Under the pieces are notes generated by a model. The model made no database searches, was not told the origin of the DNA, and saw nothing but the letters and a program-made list of their open reading frames with translations. The translations under genes and the position numbers were made by a program. From contig NW_019091448.1 in assembly GCF_001949145.1 (NCBI RefSeq), forward strand, positions 247,594 to 311,593: a stretch of 64,000 nt of DNA, given 5' to 3'. This DNA is from Acanthaster planci (Eukaryota; Echinodermata; Asteroidea; Valvatida; Acanthasteridae). Position 1 is the stretch's first letter. The number at the start of each line of letters is the position of its first letter. Positions 31,959-44,100 of the stretch are shown here, in pieces.

Positions 31959-34900
31959 GGCTGTAGCAATTTCACCGGACCTGAAGGCTGTTCCTTGTGG
32001 TGCCTAACCCAGTGGGGAGTGATGACTCTCACTATTTTGTGACCCAAATTTGGGCTGAGCATGCACCATCAAAATCCTGATTTTAAACATAATGGATCTA
32101 TAAATGCATGTTAAAAAATCTACAAATAATTAAATCCTATGAAAATATTGTTAACTACACAGAATATCCAGAGAATTATATGTACACATTTGTTAGAGAA
32201 CGTAAAAACTGTAAGTACACAACTATTTTCTTCTGGAATGGTTTCAGCTTGGAATATAATTAAATATATGCTTGTAAATTATGGCACTCATCTCACAAAT
32301 TACTTACACCTTGTGAGAAATATTGGACAAATGCTGTTTATTATTGCTAATTTTATCCTACACTTTTGGTTATTAACTTTGCACCGTTTCTGCGAGATTT
32401 TTGAACTGTTGAAATTTTGAAGTTTTGCAATTGTATTCAGCTTACGTCGTAAGTGCAATGCGTGATATGAAAATATGAAAATCGTGAAAAAAATTTCAAG
32501 GCTGTATAAAGTACCCAGGCTTTAAATTAAGAGTTGTATTATCAAATAACTGTGAGATCGTTGTAACACTAGTTTGTAAAATGAATACACACGAATTTGA
32601 CCAATTTCTTTTATTCACGATAAGTGCATGCTGACAGTCACATGTGGATGTTTGTGCAGAGTAAAATTACTGTTGGAGGTAATTGCACAACAAAATTAAA
32701 TCTTTTAACAAATTGAACTTCAATTTTGAAATTTTGATACTGCACTGGTGGTACACCTACACTTTTCCAAATCAACAAATTTTGAGTGGTTTCAGATTGA
32801 CAACTTACTAACAAATTTTCATGACTTGTTGGGGTCACTCGAGACTAGTGACTTCTCATATCGAGGGGATGGACAATTGAAAAATATTAAAGGAAGAGTG
32901 ATGAAAAAGCAACCCTTGTCCCCCCCACGGGGGGGGGAAGAGGAAAGTGGGTGAAAGTCGTCTGTCATTATACTGTCAAATGTATATAATGTATTTTCTA
33001 AACTGTGAATTGGTTAGTGTCACTTTGTAAAATTTGTTCATGTTTGCATGCACAAGGAACTGCGACATACTCATTGCACTCCAAACAATTATGGCAAAAA
33101 GTGTAGATTGACTTTGCTAAGTAAATTATGTGTTGAATGAATAATCTTGTGTTGTAATTAGATAGCTTAATGTGTAAGTTTACTTCATGATTGTTTTTTC
33201 GTACAGAATGAAGTTATTGTAGAATAATTCAAATGTCATTGTATTTATAATGAAATATATTTATGCTAATTGTATATCTTTAATTTTTCTGTTTTTATTG
33301 GGTTAAAAAAATTGTTAAAGCAAATAAGAACATGTAGGCATACATTCGCTTGGGTAAGAAAGACATAATTAGCAAAACTCAAATTTGCTAAAACCAATCA
33401 GAAATTATGCTATTTAGAATGAAATGGGCAGAGAAGAGTTTGTAAGAACGTTCGGGCAAACAGTGTAAAATATGCAACCAGTAACCAAGTTTATAACTAG
33501 TTTCTCAGTTCAACGATGTATGGGATTAGGTGGTAATTTGCACTTTTAATGAATGTAGTTAGAGTGTACCAAAGAGAGCACCTTTACGCTTACATAACGC
33601 TTGTGCTATTAAATTTGTGAGATCTCTGCACCCTTTAGAAGTGGATGCGAACAGGGAGAAAATATTGCGTATAAAAACGTCGGGGTAAAATTGAAATGTT
33701 TGGATTGGAGGGGGTCAGACTACTGGGAAATTGTAATATAGTAAGCCATTGTTGCATCATCCTCCCCTTGCTGGATAGATGATTCACTTAAAAAAAAGAG
33801 GTGGATCCACGATTTTTGCTGGGGGATATTGTGTTCGCACGGGGAGGGGGCATGGAGGACGAAAAGTGGCCATCTGCTTTTCTGCTATCAGAATGGTAGA
33901 AAAGCAGATTTTATTTTTTCTTCATTCGCTGGCAGCCGAAAAGCGGCCATCTGCTTTTCTGCTTTCGAGCAGGCAGAAATTTGGATCGAACATTTTGACG
34001 ACAACCGTGAATTCAACTTTTCTGCTTGGGTGGTTAGTGTTGGTGGCAACTTTTCGGCCACCTATGTAAAATCTGCTTTTCCGATGTCACAAAAGCAGAA
34101 AATTCATTTAGAAACGGTTTAGTGCATAAAAAAAACAGTAGTCTACAGTACGAAAAAATTGACAGTCATTTTTAGAAAAATGTCCAATCCCCCCCCCTTC
34201 CCCAGCCAAGACCTGGATACACCACTGCTGAACACATTTTTGGCAATGTTTATAATTGTGGATATCAACAGTTGCACATCGATGCGTGTTAAAAAGGGTT
34301 GGACATTAGCATTTTGTGCCATTCAAAATGGAATAAATAAAGCATCTACATTTCACTTCGCTTAGGATTGCGGGGTGCGGTAACCTAATGTGCTTGTCTA
34401 CCGTGTGTCAGTTTTCTTAACAAATATTTCAGGATACAGTTCGCACTGCCTCCAGACTTGGCAGTTGTGAAAAGAGATTTGTAGGAAGGACAAGAAGGGA
34501 GCTGTTAGTTATACGGGAGGTGGGGAGATGAAAGTCCACCCGATACGACTACCCTCCGCTGTTAACGAACGAGGTTTTTATAGGGTGATTTCTGTACAAG
34601 CCGTAGTTGTTAACAGCGGCATTGGGAAGTTGAATCGGCTGGCAGGTAAAGAACACAACTTTTTCATGCAACAGAACGTAGACGGAAAGCGCATGGCCTT
34701 GAATGCGCTCCAATAAAATAAATGATTGGTGATTTTCGAAGCATTCATCTCTTTCTCAGAATGTTGTCATTACCACTGCGGGGCAGCATTTCAAAGCAAG
34801 TACTTGATTATATCCTCTAAGTTAATTCCGCAGTTACTGCATCACAAATGATGCGTGGCTCGGCAGCTCATTTTGTGATCGTTATAGCGGAACCACGGCC

Positions 34901-36033
34901 GGTCAGGTCTGCAATTTCAGCCATTCATGTAAGTTTGGTTGCTGCACACTTTGGTGTTGATTTGCAAGAGAATCCTGCCCTTCAACCAACAGAGACAACT
35001 AATGTCGATTAACCTGCGACAGCGATAGTTAGTAAGCTGACAGTTAATTGGTTGTTTCTTTGTGTGTAGATTGTACAGTCACCGCATAATTTATATGACA
35101 GCTGGTTTGCGAGTATTAGTACTCAACGGCACCGTGCGGAAAGCATCATCATAAATATCTTTTTAGATTTTCCCAGTAATAATGAGACAATGTAATTACT
35201 GAATTATTAAATAACTGGAGGAATAAGGATTTGACAGGAAACATCGGCGTTGACTTTTTTTTTCTGAAGGCAAATCTCAACAGCAAACTGACAAACCTCT
35301 TTCCAAGGAAATGGGCGATATCCATCTTCCCTTTTCTCCCGCCACCCCCTCTCTCTTTTCGTTTCCTTTCTCTTTTTTCCCCTCCTCTTAACGCCTAAGA
35401 GGAAGTGTGACCAACTGTAAAACTGATATCTCTGTCATGGCAATTAACAGAGCAAAAACGCATGTATATTCAGTAAAAAGTTTTCAATATCAGTGCAAAC
35501 AAATGGCAACAAATCATTTGTATTCAGATTCATTCCTTTTAAGCACGAAGATGAACAGCATCCACTTCTTATCGCATTTCGCAACTATAATTATGGCAAG
35601 CGCTTTCCAACCTCCAAATTCTATAGGGGTGTTCCTCCTGAGCTTGTAACAGTTCTCTGTGAAGATCAGTGTCCTATTCTCCAAGGGGGGAGGGGGAGCC
35701 GGAACAAAATTGAGGCTGGGGTAAAGATAAGGGACACCAAAACAATTGAAAATATCTTAATTTAACCCGTCGAGGTTTCTGAGGGCTAAGGCTAAGTTGG
35801 GGGGCTATTTGTACACTTTTGAAAAGAGAACAAATAAAGTAGTTCTCAATATGGCTCTTCTTTTTTCTCAAAAACAATTGCGTGCCACTTGCACTACACA
35901 AAATTTGACGGTTTGACACTGTTTGGCCTGCACCATCAGGACTATAAAAGAATGATCTTACCGCGAACAATGATTCTAAGTTACAGTATATTTCCAGGCG
36001 AAATCTGAACATGTCTATCCTCATCGCGTTTGT
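31959..36033. other. Intergenic DNA between the two GPCR genes
   Basis: AT-rich, without a convincing gene. Near 33,840-34,110 the words AAAAGC(G)GCCATCTGCTTTTC and GAAAAGCAGA recur several times. At 35,690-35,830 a G-rich block ending GAGGGCTAAGGCTAAGTTGG weakly resembles 5,760-5,850. The 3' UTR of the adhesion GPCR probably occupies the first part. Confidence 0.5.
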
Positions 36034-37029
36034 TCATCGTACAGCCTGAATGAAATTTGTTGGGTTGGATGAGTCCGGGTGTAGCCCGACCCGACGATGG
36101 CAGAACATCTCGCGTAGCCCCCTGCGGAATTGCTGGTACTTGAAAGCGTAGATGAGCGGGTTGACGCAACAGTTTGCGGATACCATCGCGACAGAGAGCA
36201 ATATATACCACTCGTCGAACCGCAGTGGCAAGCCGAGGTTAAACATGAGGAAGAGTACCTGGTTCGGAGTCCAGCAAATCAGGAACGTGACGAAAACGAT
36301 CAGCAGCATCTTGAAGACGTTGCGCCTGGCCCGGAGAAGGGACGCCGCCAACACATTTATTGGTCGGGCAGTGTCTGCCGTCGATACTCCAGCAGTGGGA
36401 TCAACGGGCGGCAGTGCGGGCTGCAGTCGGGCGGCTCTTCGCTTGAGCTCCACGCTGATGCGGATGTAGGCAAACAGCATCACTGTTACAGGCACCACGT
36501 AGTGTACCATGGCTGTCAAAACTCCCAAGACTTTCGACCGAGATTCGGCACTCGAAACACACGCGCCGTCTTCCACCTCGAAGAGGGTGATGTTGTAGGA
36601 CTTGGCAATGATCGTGAAGATCCAACAGGCTGCAATAACCACACCGACTTTCAGCCGGGGCTGCTTGGCAAAGGCTGCCTGGTATTTGAGTGGGTGAACG
36701 ATGGCAAAATACCGCTCCATGGTCAGCATCAGCAGATTTAATGTTGAGATCAGATACACGAAAAAAAGTGCCAAGTGGGAAAACCAGACGTGGCACACTA
36801 TCCACCCAAGGGCGTCGTCTGGCACAGGGTCTGGTAGAGGGATCTCGCTCCGCAATAGAATCACGGTGGAACCGATTAGATCCACCACGGCCTGGTGGAA
36901 GATGAAGGCATTGGATCGAGTCCGCATCGCCGAGACTTTAGCGATGACAACGCATACTAGACCGTTACCCAAGATGCCGACGATTCCCACGGTGATCTTG
37001 AAGATGCGGAGCACCACTACCTTCTCCAT
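36034..37029 (-). CDS. Intronless rhodopsin-class (class A) GPCR, peptide-receptor type
   Basis: A single uninterrupted 331-residue frame. ATG at 37,029 is chosen: it has A at -3 and G at +4, and the frame upstream holds only a GTG. Class A landmarks are in order: GN in TM1 (N22), D50 in TM2, C79 at the top of TM3, E-R-Y at 105-107, W136 in TM4, C157 in ECL2, P180 in TM5, C-W-T-P at 252-255 in TM6 and NPLIY at 290-294 in TM7, then a K/R-rich helix 8. The loop Asn in NIT (146) may be glycosylated. It should sit in the plasma membrane and couple to G proteins; the ligand cannot be read from sequence. The pattern fits peptide receptors (galanin/allatostatin/somatostatin-like), including lineage-expanded single-exon families of marine invertebrates. 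It is more GC-rich than its surroundings, which with the lack of introns suggests retroposition at some point (inference). Confidence 0.95.
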   Translation of the reverse strand: MEKVVVLRIFKITVGIVGILGNGLVCVVIAKVSAMRTRSNAFIFHQAVVDLIGSTVILLRSEIPLPDPVPDDALGWIVCHVWFSHLALFFVYLISTLNLLMLTMERYFAIVHPLKYQAAFAKQPRLKVGVVIAACWIFTIIAKSYNITLFEVEDGACVSSAESRSKVLGVLTAMVHYVVPVTVMLFAYIRISVELKRRAARLQPALPPVDPTAGVSTADTARPINVLAASLLRARRNVFKMLLIVFVTFLICWTPNQVLFLMFNLGLPLRFDEWYILLSVAMVSANCCVNPLIYAFKYQQFRRGLREMFCHRRVGLHPDSSNPTNFIQAVR

Positions 37030-37499
37030 GATGCTTGCTTTGCACTTATTGTTCACATTCACGTTTGTCTGTCAGTCTGCTCACGCGAAATGCTCCCTAT
37101 CCTCTTTTAACCAGAAAGCCAACACCGTGATCATTTTCATCAGTCATATCTTGCCCCATTTTGATCATGTGACCATGTTTTATGTTGAGTGCTCGTGTAA
37201 CATGGGGCAGAGCGATGAACCAGTAATAACGGAACATGGCAAAACATGGCTAAGCGAAACGCCTTTTAGCAAGTAACTTCGACATGCAGCACTGCAAGAT
37301 GCTATTGGCAAAAGATTGTTATTCAAAATATGACAAACAAAAGAAGTGTTTGGCACACAATTTCCATTGTATGTAATCGGTAAGGAGCAAGCTTAGCTTG
37401 CTGCACAAGCGCTATTACTGTTGATCGCGCCACATTGACTTTTGCCACAGACGTATTGAGGTCATTTTGGTGCTTGATTTTTTATGGAAATCACCCACT

Positions 37500-37545
37500 G
37501 TCTGTTGTTGTTGTTGTTGTGTTGTTTTGTTTTGTTTTGTTTTTT
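37500..37545. repeat. TTG/TTTTG microsatellite
   Basis: Consecutive TTG units followed by TTTTG units, located upstream of the intronless GPCR (it is transcribed leftward from 37,029). Confidence 0.85.
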
Positions 37546-38149
37546 AATCGAATATAGGCAGCAAATGCTAAGTTTATTGCACGACCAAACCAAACGTGAC
37601 TGAAACGGCGGTTAAACAATCTGTCCAGTCTTTTGGACTTACTTCGAAGAGTAACGAAGGGGGAGACTGGTGTTAAAACATAGAGAAAGCCTAACACGCA
37701 TCAAAATCGTTATCTCGCTGTTGGAGGGCATAATAAAAAAAAATCGAAAACATTCTAGTTCGAGATTTTTACAGCGTGGTATTAAGCCATATGATTGCTT
37801 AGATGCTGAGCGATCATGTAATGCATTGTGCAAGCAGGTGTTCACGCGTGTTAGTGATTTTTTTACCGCAAGGTGTGTGTGATCAATCAAGTGCAGTGTA
37901 TGCATAGTTGTTCGTATTGCGCACATTACTTTCTACCTTCAGCCGCTGCCGCTGGCTAAGCCTATAGGGGGCGAAACGGGGAGCCGACTGAGCGCATAAG
38001 TCTCCCCCAGTCGTATGGAAAGCTTCTTCACCGTCAAGACTACTGCGGTGCCTCCACGTGGCAGCACAGGGTAACTGGGCATCATGTGACCCCATGTTGA
38101 ACTACAGGGAATTTCGGAGCAACACTCCAGCCGATCTGTGTGCACGCTC

Positions 38150-39340
38150 ACCTGAGTGTGCACACACCCTAGCGCCTCCGCGTGATACTCATTCATAAGA
38201 AGGGGGAACAAACAAGAGTGCGGCAAGCACAATTCTATCTGCTTCCAATCGCTGGCCAAGATCTTGGGAGAGATGATTTTGAACTATCTGAAGCACATCC
38301 TCGAGGTCATCCTGCCTCAATGCGAACACGGTCTTCACCCTCAGGCCAATACAGGAGACAACCACTGCCGCAGAACATGCCCCTCTACTTGGTGTTTATT
38401 TTTCGATTCAGTTGGCCCTTCTCCATCGCTGCGGTGACCTCCAGGCATTGCCGTTATTAGCAACCGTAGAGCAAGGACACAACTCCATTTACTGGAATGA
38501 CAGCCCAGGTAGCAACTCGAGGCGATACCTCGGAAAAGTTTATTGTGAAACAAGAGGGTGTCTAACAAGATTGCGTACTGGCGCCCAACCTCTTCTCGCT
38601 GTATCTCTCTGCGTTTCTTCAACTCTGCCCCTCCAGCGTTGAAAAAGGTGCATCCTGACCTACGGCACCTACGGCAAACTTTTCAAGGCAAAGATGCCTG
38701 GAGGCCACAGACAAAACCAGGGCATTGATGTGTGAGCGAGTTGCGGAACGCTGCCATGATCTCACACTCTTCAGAGCATGCTGAATGCCTTCAAACAGCG
38801 GAAGAAAATCTTGGACTGACAATCAAGGTCAGGAAGACTGAGATCCTGAACCAACCCAGTCTCAACAACCCGACATTCTCATCCCGTCATCATTCTGAAA
38901 ACTGCCTCAACACGGTCAACTGCTTCACATATCTTGACAGCATCAATTTCCAGTGATAACAGCTGGACAAAGAGGTGGAGAAGCTAAGAGGATCAGCGCC
39001 GCTGCCTCCGCTGTAATTTGCAAGCTCCAGACCCCCCCCCAACCGGAACAGCCCAGAATTAGGCCTACGTACGCTGTAGTTCTCTTCTGCTCGCTCTATT
39101 CCGGCAAGACGTACACTACGTACCGACGCTATATCCACAGCCTGCAATGGGTGAAGATGTCTCCCCTTGTCTGAGGAACATCAGGTGGAAGGACAGAATC
39201 TTTGTGGAAGTTCGTATGCGTTGACGCATTACTTACTCGACAGCAGCTTGTTGGGACCTGCTATGTAGTTAGGATGAAATATGCTCGGCTCCCTAAGGCA
39301 GTCTTCTCCGGGGAACTTCAACAATGGAGGTAATGACAGA
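38150..39340 (+). pseudogene. Broken non-LTR retrotransposon reverse transcriptase
   Basis: Recognisable in order but in shifting frames with stops: IHKKG / RRGNKQECGK near 38,190; MILNYLKHILEVILPQCEHG near 38,270-38,330, corresponding to the L-x-x-L-x-x-H-L-E-x-x-L-P-E-x-Q-x-G-F block; LGLTIKVRKTEILNQP near 38,810-38,860 (palm/thumb block L-x-I-x-x-K-T-E-x-L-x-Q-P); NCFTYLDS near 38,920 (usually F-x-Y-L-G-S); YRRYIHSLQ near 39,120; and VRMKYARLPKAVFSGELQ near 39,270-39,320. These are the conserved blocks of endonuclease-type LINE ORF2 proteins. The YADD block was not found, so it is a decayed fossil. Confidence 0.75.
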
Positions 39341-41062
39341 TAAGCACGATGGCAGTAATTTGATCACAAAAACCTTGATGAAGAAAACTGCTCTGCCACT
39401 CTCAAATCGGTACAACTGCCTGCATCTGGTTTCTTGAGATTCCCTCCTAAAGGCATACAGCTTTTCCTTTCGAATGACATTCATGAACGCTGCCATTTTG
39501 AACATTAGTATGCTCCTCGTTTTCAAGCTTGCCCTGACCCAGTCTTGAAAAATGTCAAGTAAATAAACAACTGCTTATTGTCAAGCACAAGCTTAAAGAG
39601 TAAAAAGCAAATCCTTTTACTTAATAGCAATTGCACTAAAGTAAAAGCATTTCCTTCGTTATCATTTATACAAACACGAGTAAATGCTTCGAAAATGGTA
39701 GTAAAAGCAAATGCTTCTTTTTTATTCGTAAGACCCACTATGAGTGAAAGCCAGCCATTTAACTCAGGGGACCCATTTAAATTCGTTGCATTATATCAGC
39801 ATTCAAACATTCGTTTGATTTTAGCTATCTTTCAATGAATAAGTTCAAATTGAAATAGTCATTTCGTTTCGATCCACGGGGTAGGGTTAAAAAATCTGCA
39901 TGTTCATTGCCATTAAGGTTGGAAGATCCCTAAAAACCTTATTTTGCGTGTTCAAATATACAGACGAAACAAATAGCGAACTACATTTGTAATTACCCCC
40001 CTCCTACGATCCAAACATTTCCCGACCGATCCCAGTTTTTATTTGCTCCCGATTGAAACTCTTTTTGATGTCTCCGACCTTGCCCGCAACGCCTGACCCT
40101 AAAAGCTTTTAAACATCAAGGACGCACTTTTCAATTTTGTGAGAAAAACGAGAAATGATGTCCAGTATTGACTCTGTCGGATTTCTTGGGGAAAACGCGG
40201 AAACGTCCCTTATTTAATTATTCTACGACACTGGAAATTTATTTCCTTCTATTTCTTTCAAAGAGATCAAAAAAAAGAAGAGTTATATTATTACTGTTTA
40301 CATTTCCCTCATAACATTGGAAATAAGTTCCTTCCCTTTAATTTTGTGGTCAGAAGCTGCAAATAGGGTCGGTATCAAAGCAATTTTTCCCTCATTCGGA
40401 AGCCATGATCTTTGAACCCTTTCCAGTATCAAGGAAAGTTATTTCACAGCACAATCATACATTCACTACTTTACATGACTTTAAGTATCCTATACAATAA
40501 TACGTTTAACATGTAACCTTTTCACCAAACATTAAGTTCTGCTTGACTGATCGATCTTCTTCTCAGTCCGAACAAATAAGAACCACAGAATGTAAAAAGG
40601 GACTCCTTTATTGAAATTTGTCCGAGGTCTCAGAGTAGTAATGATCAAGAATTCATTGTTATCAATTAGCAAACATGACTGTGTCCATTCAAGCTCGTGT
40701 CTGTGGGAATTGGGAAGTGCTTCCTGTATTCACATTTACATATAAACTTTGATTTTCCAAGGAAATAATAATGAATAAATGGAAGGTTATCTTATACCAA
40801 ATAAAATGCAGTGGTGAGATATTACATTAAAGCGTAACGAAACCTTTGGAACTACCTTTTCCATCGAATGATTTTAAGTGCCACAAAAGTTCACACAGAC
40901 ACATCCACCCATCCGTGAGTCACAGCCAGTGTCGATTGAGGGCGCTGGTCTTCAATCAATTCGCTTATCGCCTTCAGACTAGACACGTACGTTTGGGGGA
41001 ACGAAAGTCCTCGGCCTCCGGTAATTAACAACCAAAGCTTGACACAGTGTTCTGTGAGAATC
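39341..41062. other. Intergenic DNA upstream of the TMEM179-like gene
   Basis: No gene is recognised. The last few hundred bases before the ATG at 41,063 are the likely promoter and 5' UTR; I see no TATA box at a fixed distance. Confidence 0.4.
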
Positions 41063-41161
41063 ATGGCGGTCGAAGGGTGTCTGATGATCACTGAAACAAT
41101 TTTGTATTTAGCTGCTTTCTTCTCTGGCTTGATCACTGCAATTACTGTTGGAATATCAAGG
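41063..41161 (+). CDS. TMEM179-like exon 1: start codon and TM1
   Basis: ATG at 41,063 has A at -3 and G at +4. It encodes MAVEGCLMITETILYLAAFF and the rest of TM1, ending ISR at donor GTACGT. Phase 0 out; the next exon starts VTFSGDC. Confidence 0.9.
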
Positions 41162-44100
41162 GTACGTATTGTACTTTGTCGTCATATGAATTCGTGATAA
41201 CAACGTTCCATGGTCAGATGGTTCGATCGAATGTGCGCTGGTGTAGTGTAGGCCTAGGCTACTTCGAGAACTCAAAAGTCCCCACTCCGTCATACTCCTT
41301 GTGACTGTCGGCCAACACGGTTTACATGGTGTCGTAACGCTATGGGGTTTTGGAATCAGATTTTGTGGTGAAATAATTCCGTGGAAAGCAAATTTTCCCC
41401 TGTCAGCAAACCTGATTAATATATACCTCTTAAAAAGCGGGATAATAAAGTTTCAGCATGAGACGGAGTAGGCCTACATGTATTTTTGAAAAAAAAAAAT
41501 TTTGCCCACCAATTTCTCACTTCCACCCATTGACTGTTGCTCCGTTAATGCCATTTGTGTTTATCAGACCATGAACTGCGCGTGCGTTGAGCCCACCAAT
41601 GACCGCGCTTGCTTCGCATCTTGGTTTGACCATTTTCAGTGGCGGGGGATGACATCTTGTGGTTTTTCACCTTGTGACCGTCCTAGCTGCTGTTGTGACC
41701 TGGAAACACCCAAGGGCAGGACTTGCGACATGTGCTGTGCTGTGTAGCTGTGACAGATTGCAATACTTAAAAATCCCCCACCACTGAAAATGGCTGGGGA
41801 TTTATTCATATACATGTGGGCCTAATTAGGGTGTGATTTATCATTCTTTGTGATCACCCAATCTTTACGAGATTAGTTGATCATTTTGCGTGATTTTCTG
41901 ATAGGTTGACAGTAATTCTGCCATCAGCCTATCAATTGCCTGTTCTAATTTACTTTGTAATGTGCAACTGTTGAACTTTGTTGAATTTTAATTGTTTTGA
42001 ATAAAGAGCTAAGATTTGTTAGAATTTTTCCTGATTTAAGGATTGTTTCATCCCGATTTGCCTGGTTTCAGGTTCTTTTCAAGCAGTCTGTTTTAAAATC
42101 TGAAAAATCTTTTATGACGTTTTAATGCATAGCAGTTAATATACATGTAGATGACAAGAAATGGATACTGTAAGGAATCATGGACCTTGATCAAAGCCTT
42201 TGATGGTTATTTTGTGGACATTTCATTTTCCTCCAAAGTGACCCTGCCTAGCAGTAAGGGGGTATTTTTCAACTGTCGGCATCATTCTGTCCTCAAGCTT
42301 TTAGTTCATGATAAAACACCTGACAGTGCTAATATTGGTCATGAATCATTTCTGACCATTAAGAATAACATGTTGGGGAGACTTTGGTGTCTGTTAGAGG
42401 AATGCCCCTCCAATGTGTTCATGCGATATTGGCGGGTACCTGACCTTTAAACTCCACAGAACTCTGCTTCAGTGGCCAGAAATCGTGGTGCTTCTGAGTA
42501 GCCAGGCTGTTTTTGAGGGGAGTGGGAGATAGGGGCACGAGCTCCCACCGGGGGTCAGTTGTCCCCCTTTGCTACATTGCCAGGCTCTTCTCAGATGGAG
42601 GGAGGGGGTAGAAGTTCCATTCCCCCTCCCTCTCTCCCTGGCTACCCTACTGGCCCATGCCGGGCCCTTTTAACATTATACGTAAACACTTCTTGCAGAT
42701 GTAATTAGTTTCTTTTAAAGTGTAGCTTCCTTTCCAACATATGTGTTGTTGAATTTATGAGTGCATTGACTGATAATGCCTCGTTATCAGTCCATGGTTC
42801 CCTTGCTTATCCAAATGTCAGGTGGCCTCAGTAATCAAGAGGAAGTCACCTCTTTTGACTAATATTGTCACCTCGCACTTCAAATAACACTTTCATTCAG
42901 TGAAATGGTGGCTTGGAACATTCTGTCTGCCGCCTTGTGGCATTACCGGTATTTGTCACTGTATTCATTAACACAAATTCATTAATTTGTTTAATACCAA
43001 TTTACATTGTACATATACAATGTACGGTACTGGAAAATATCCGTATTGAAAAAGCCCTGATACAAGTACCTTTACCCTATTTTCATGCTCATGTATTGCT
43101 AGGGTTGTATTGTCAAGTTGCTGACATGCAGTACAGACACATGCATACTGTACATGAACCTGCACTGATAACAATAGAAAATGTATAGAAATGTGGTACC
43201 ATGCAACTATCCTACCAGTACATGTATGGGAGTTTCTGCTGCTTCAGCCAATTTAGTTTCATTTTCAAAGTAATACGGTTTATGTGCAGTAGATCAGTAG
43301 TATGTACATGTACAATGTGTACAATGTACATTGATATGTACCCGTACATGTATAGTACATGTGTACGTACCGGTATTATAGTACATGTATATGTATAGTA
43401 TATGTACATGTACATGTACCTGAACATGCCTGTCGGTCTGGAAAGACCAAAGTAAAGTTTTGCTTAAATTAGCATTTGTTTTTCTGATAGGAATTACTGA
43501 AAATGTGGAACCTCTGATTTGTAAGTAGGCCTACTCTGTTTCGGCACATCTTTACTGGTATAGTACATGTAGGCCTATACCCTGGTACTGTTCAGTGTCC
43601 GTATTTTTTTACACCTGTGTGCATGCAACATGAGTATGGAACATGTGTACGGTGCACATGAGTATGTGTACATGTACAATGTACATGGAACGGTATGTGT
43701 GAAGGCTAGAATTTCTGTAGCTTGCACTTTCGAATTTCCTCATTATTTCCTTAAAACTTCCCAACTGCATACCTGTTAATTGAGGGATTAGTCAGTTGAA
43801 ATGTAGGTGTGTACATGTGTACATGCACATGTTATATGCTTACATGGTAATTATCCAGTTGTAAAATGGTACATGTTTGTACATGTACAACCATGCACAT
43901 TTCATGATAGCTTTCAGCCTTTGTGTCAGGTCAGGATACAGAGTATCATTTCTCTATTGTTCATGTCGATGAATTCAGTCTTGCAGTAGGCCACATCCTT
44001 CTGCTATAAATGGTGATTCTACCATGTGTGCATTACAGTACATGTATGTCACTGCTGATCTCATGACTAAAGTCATTGTAGGCCTACAATGTGTGTTCTT

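Noticed and set aside
36130-36741. 203-codon plus-strand frame
   Set aside because: It is the antisense shadow of the intronless GPCR and has no motif of its own.
41502-41747. Cys-rich 81-codon plus-strand frame in intron 1 of the TMEM179-like gene
   Set aside because: No signal peptide, no splice sites that join the gene in phase, and no recognisable Cys spacing; kept only as an intronic frame.
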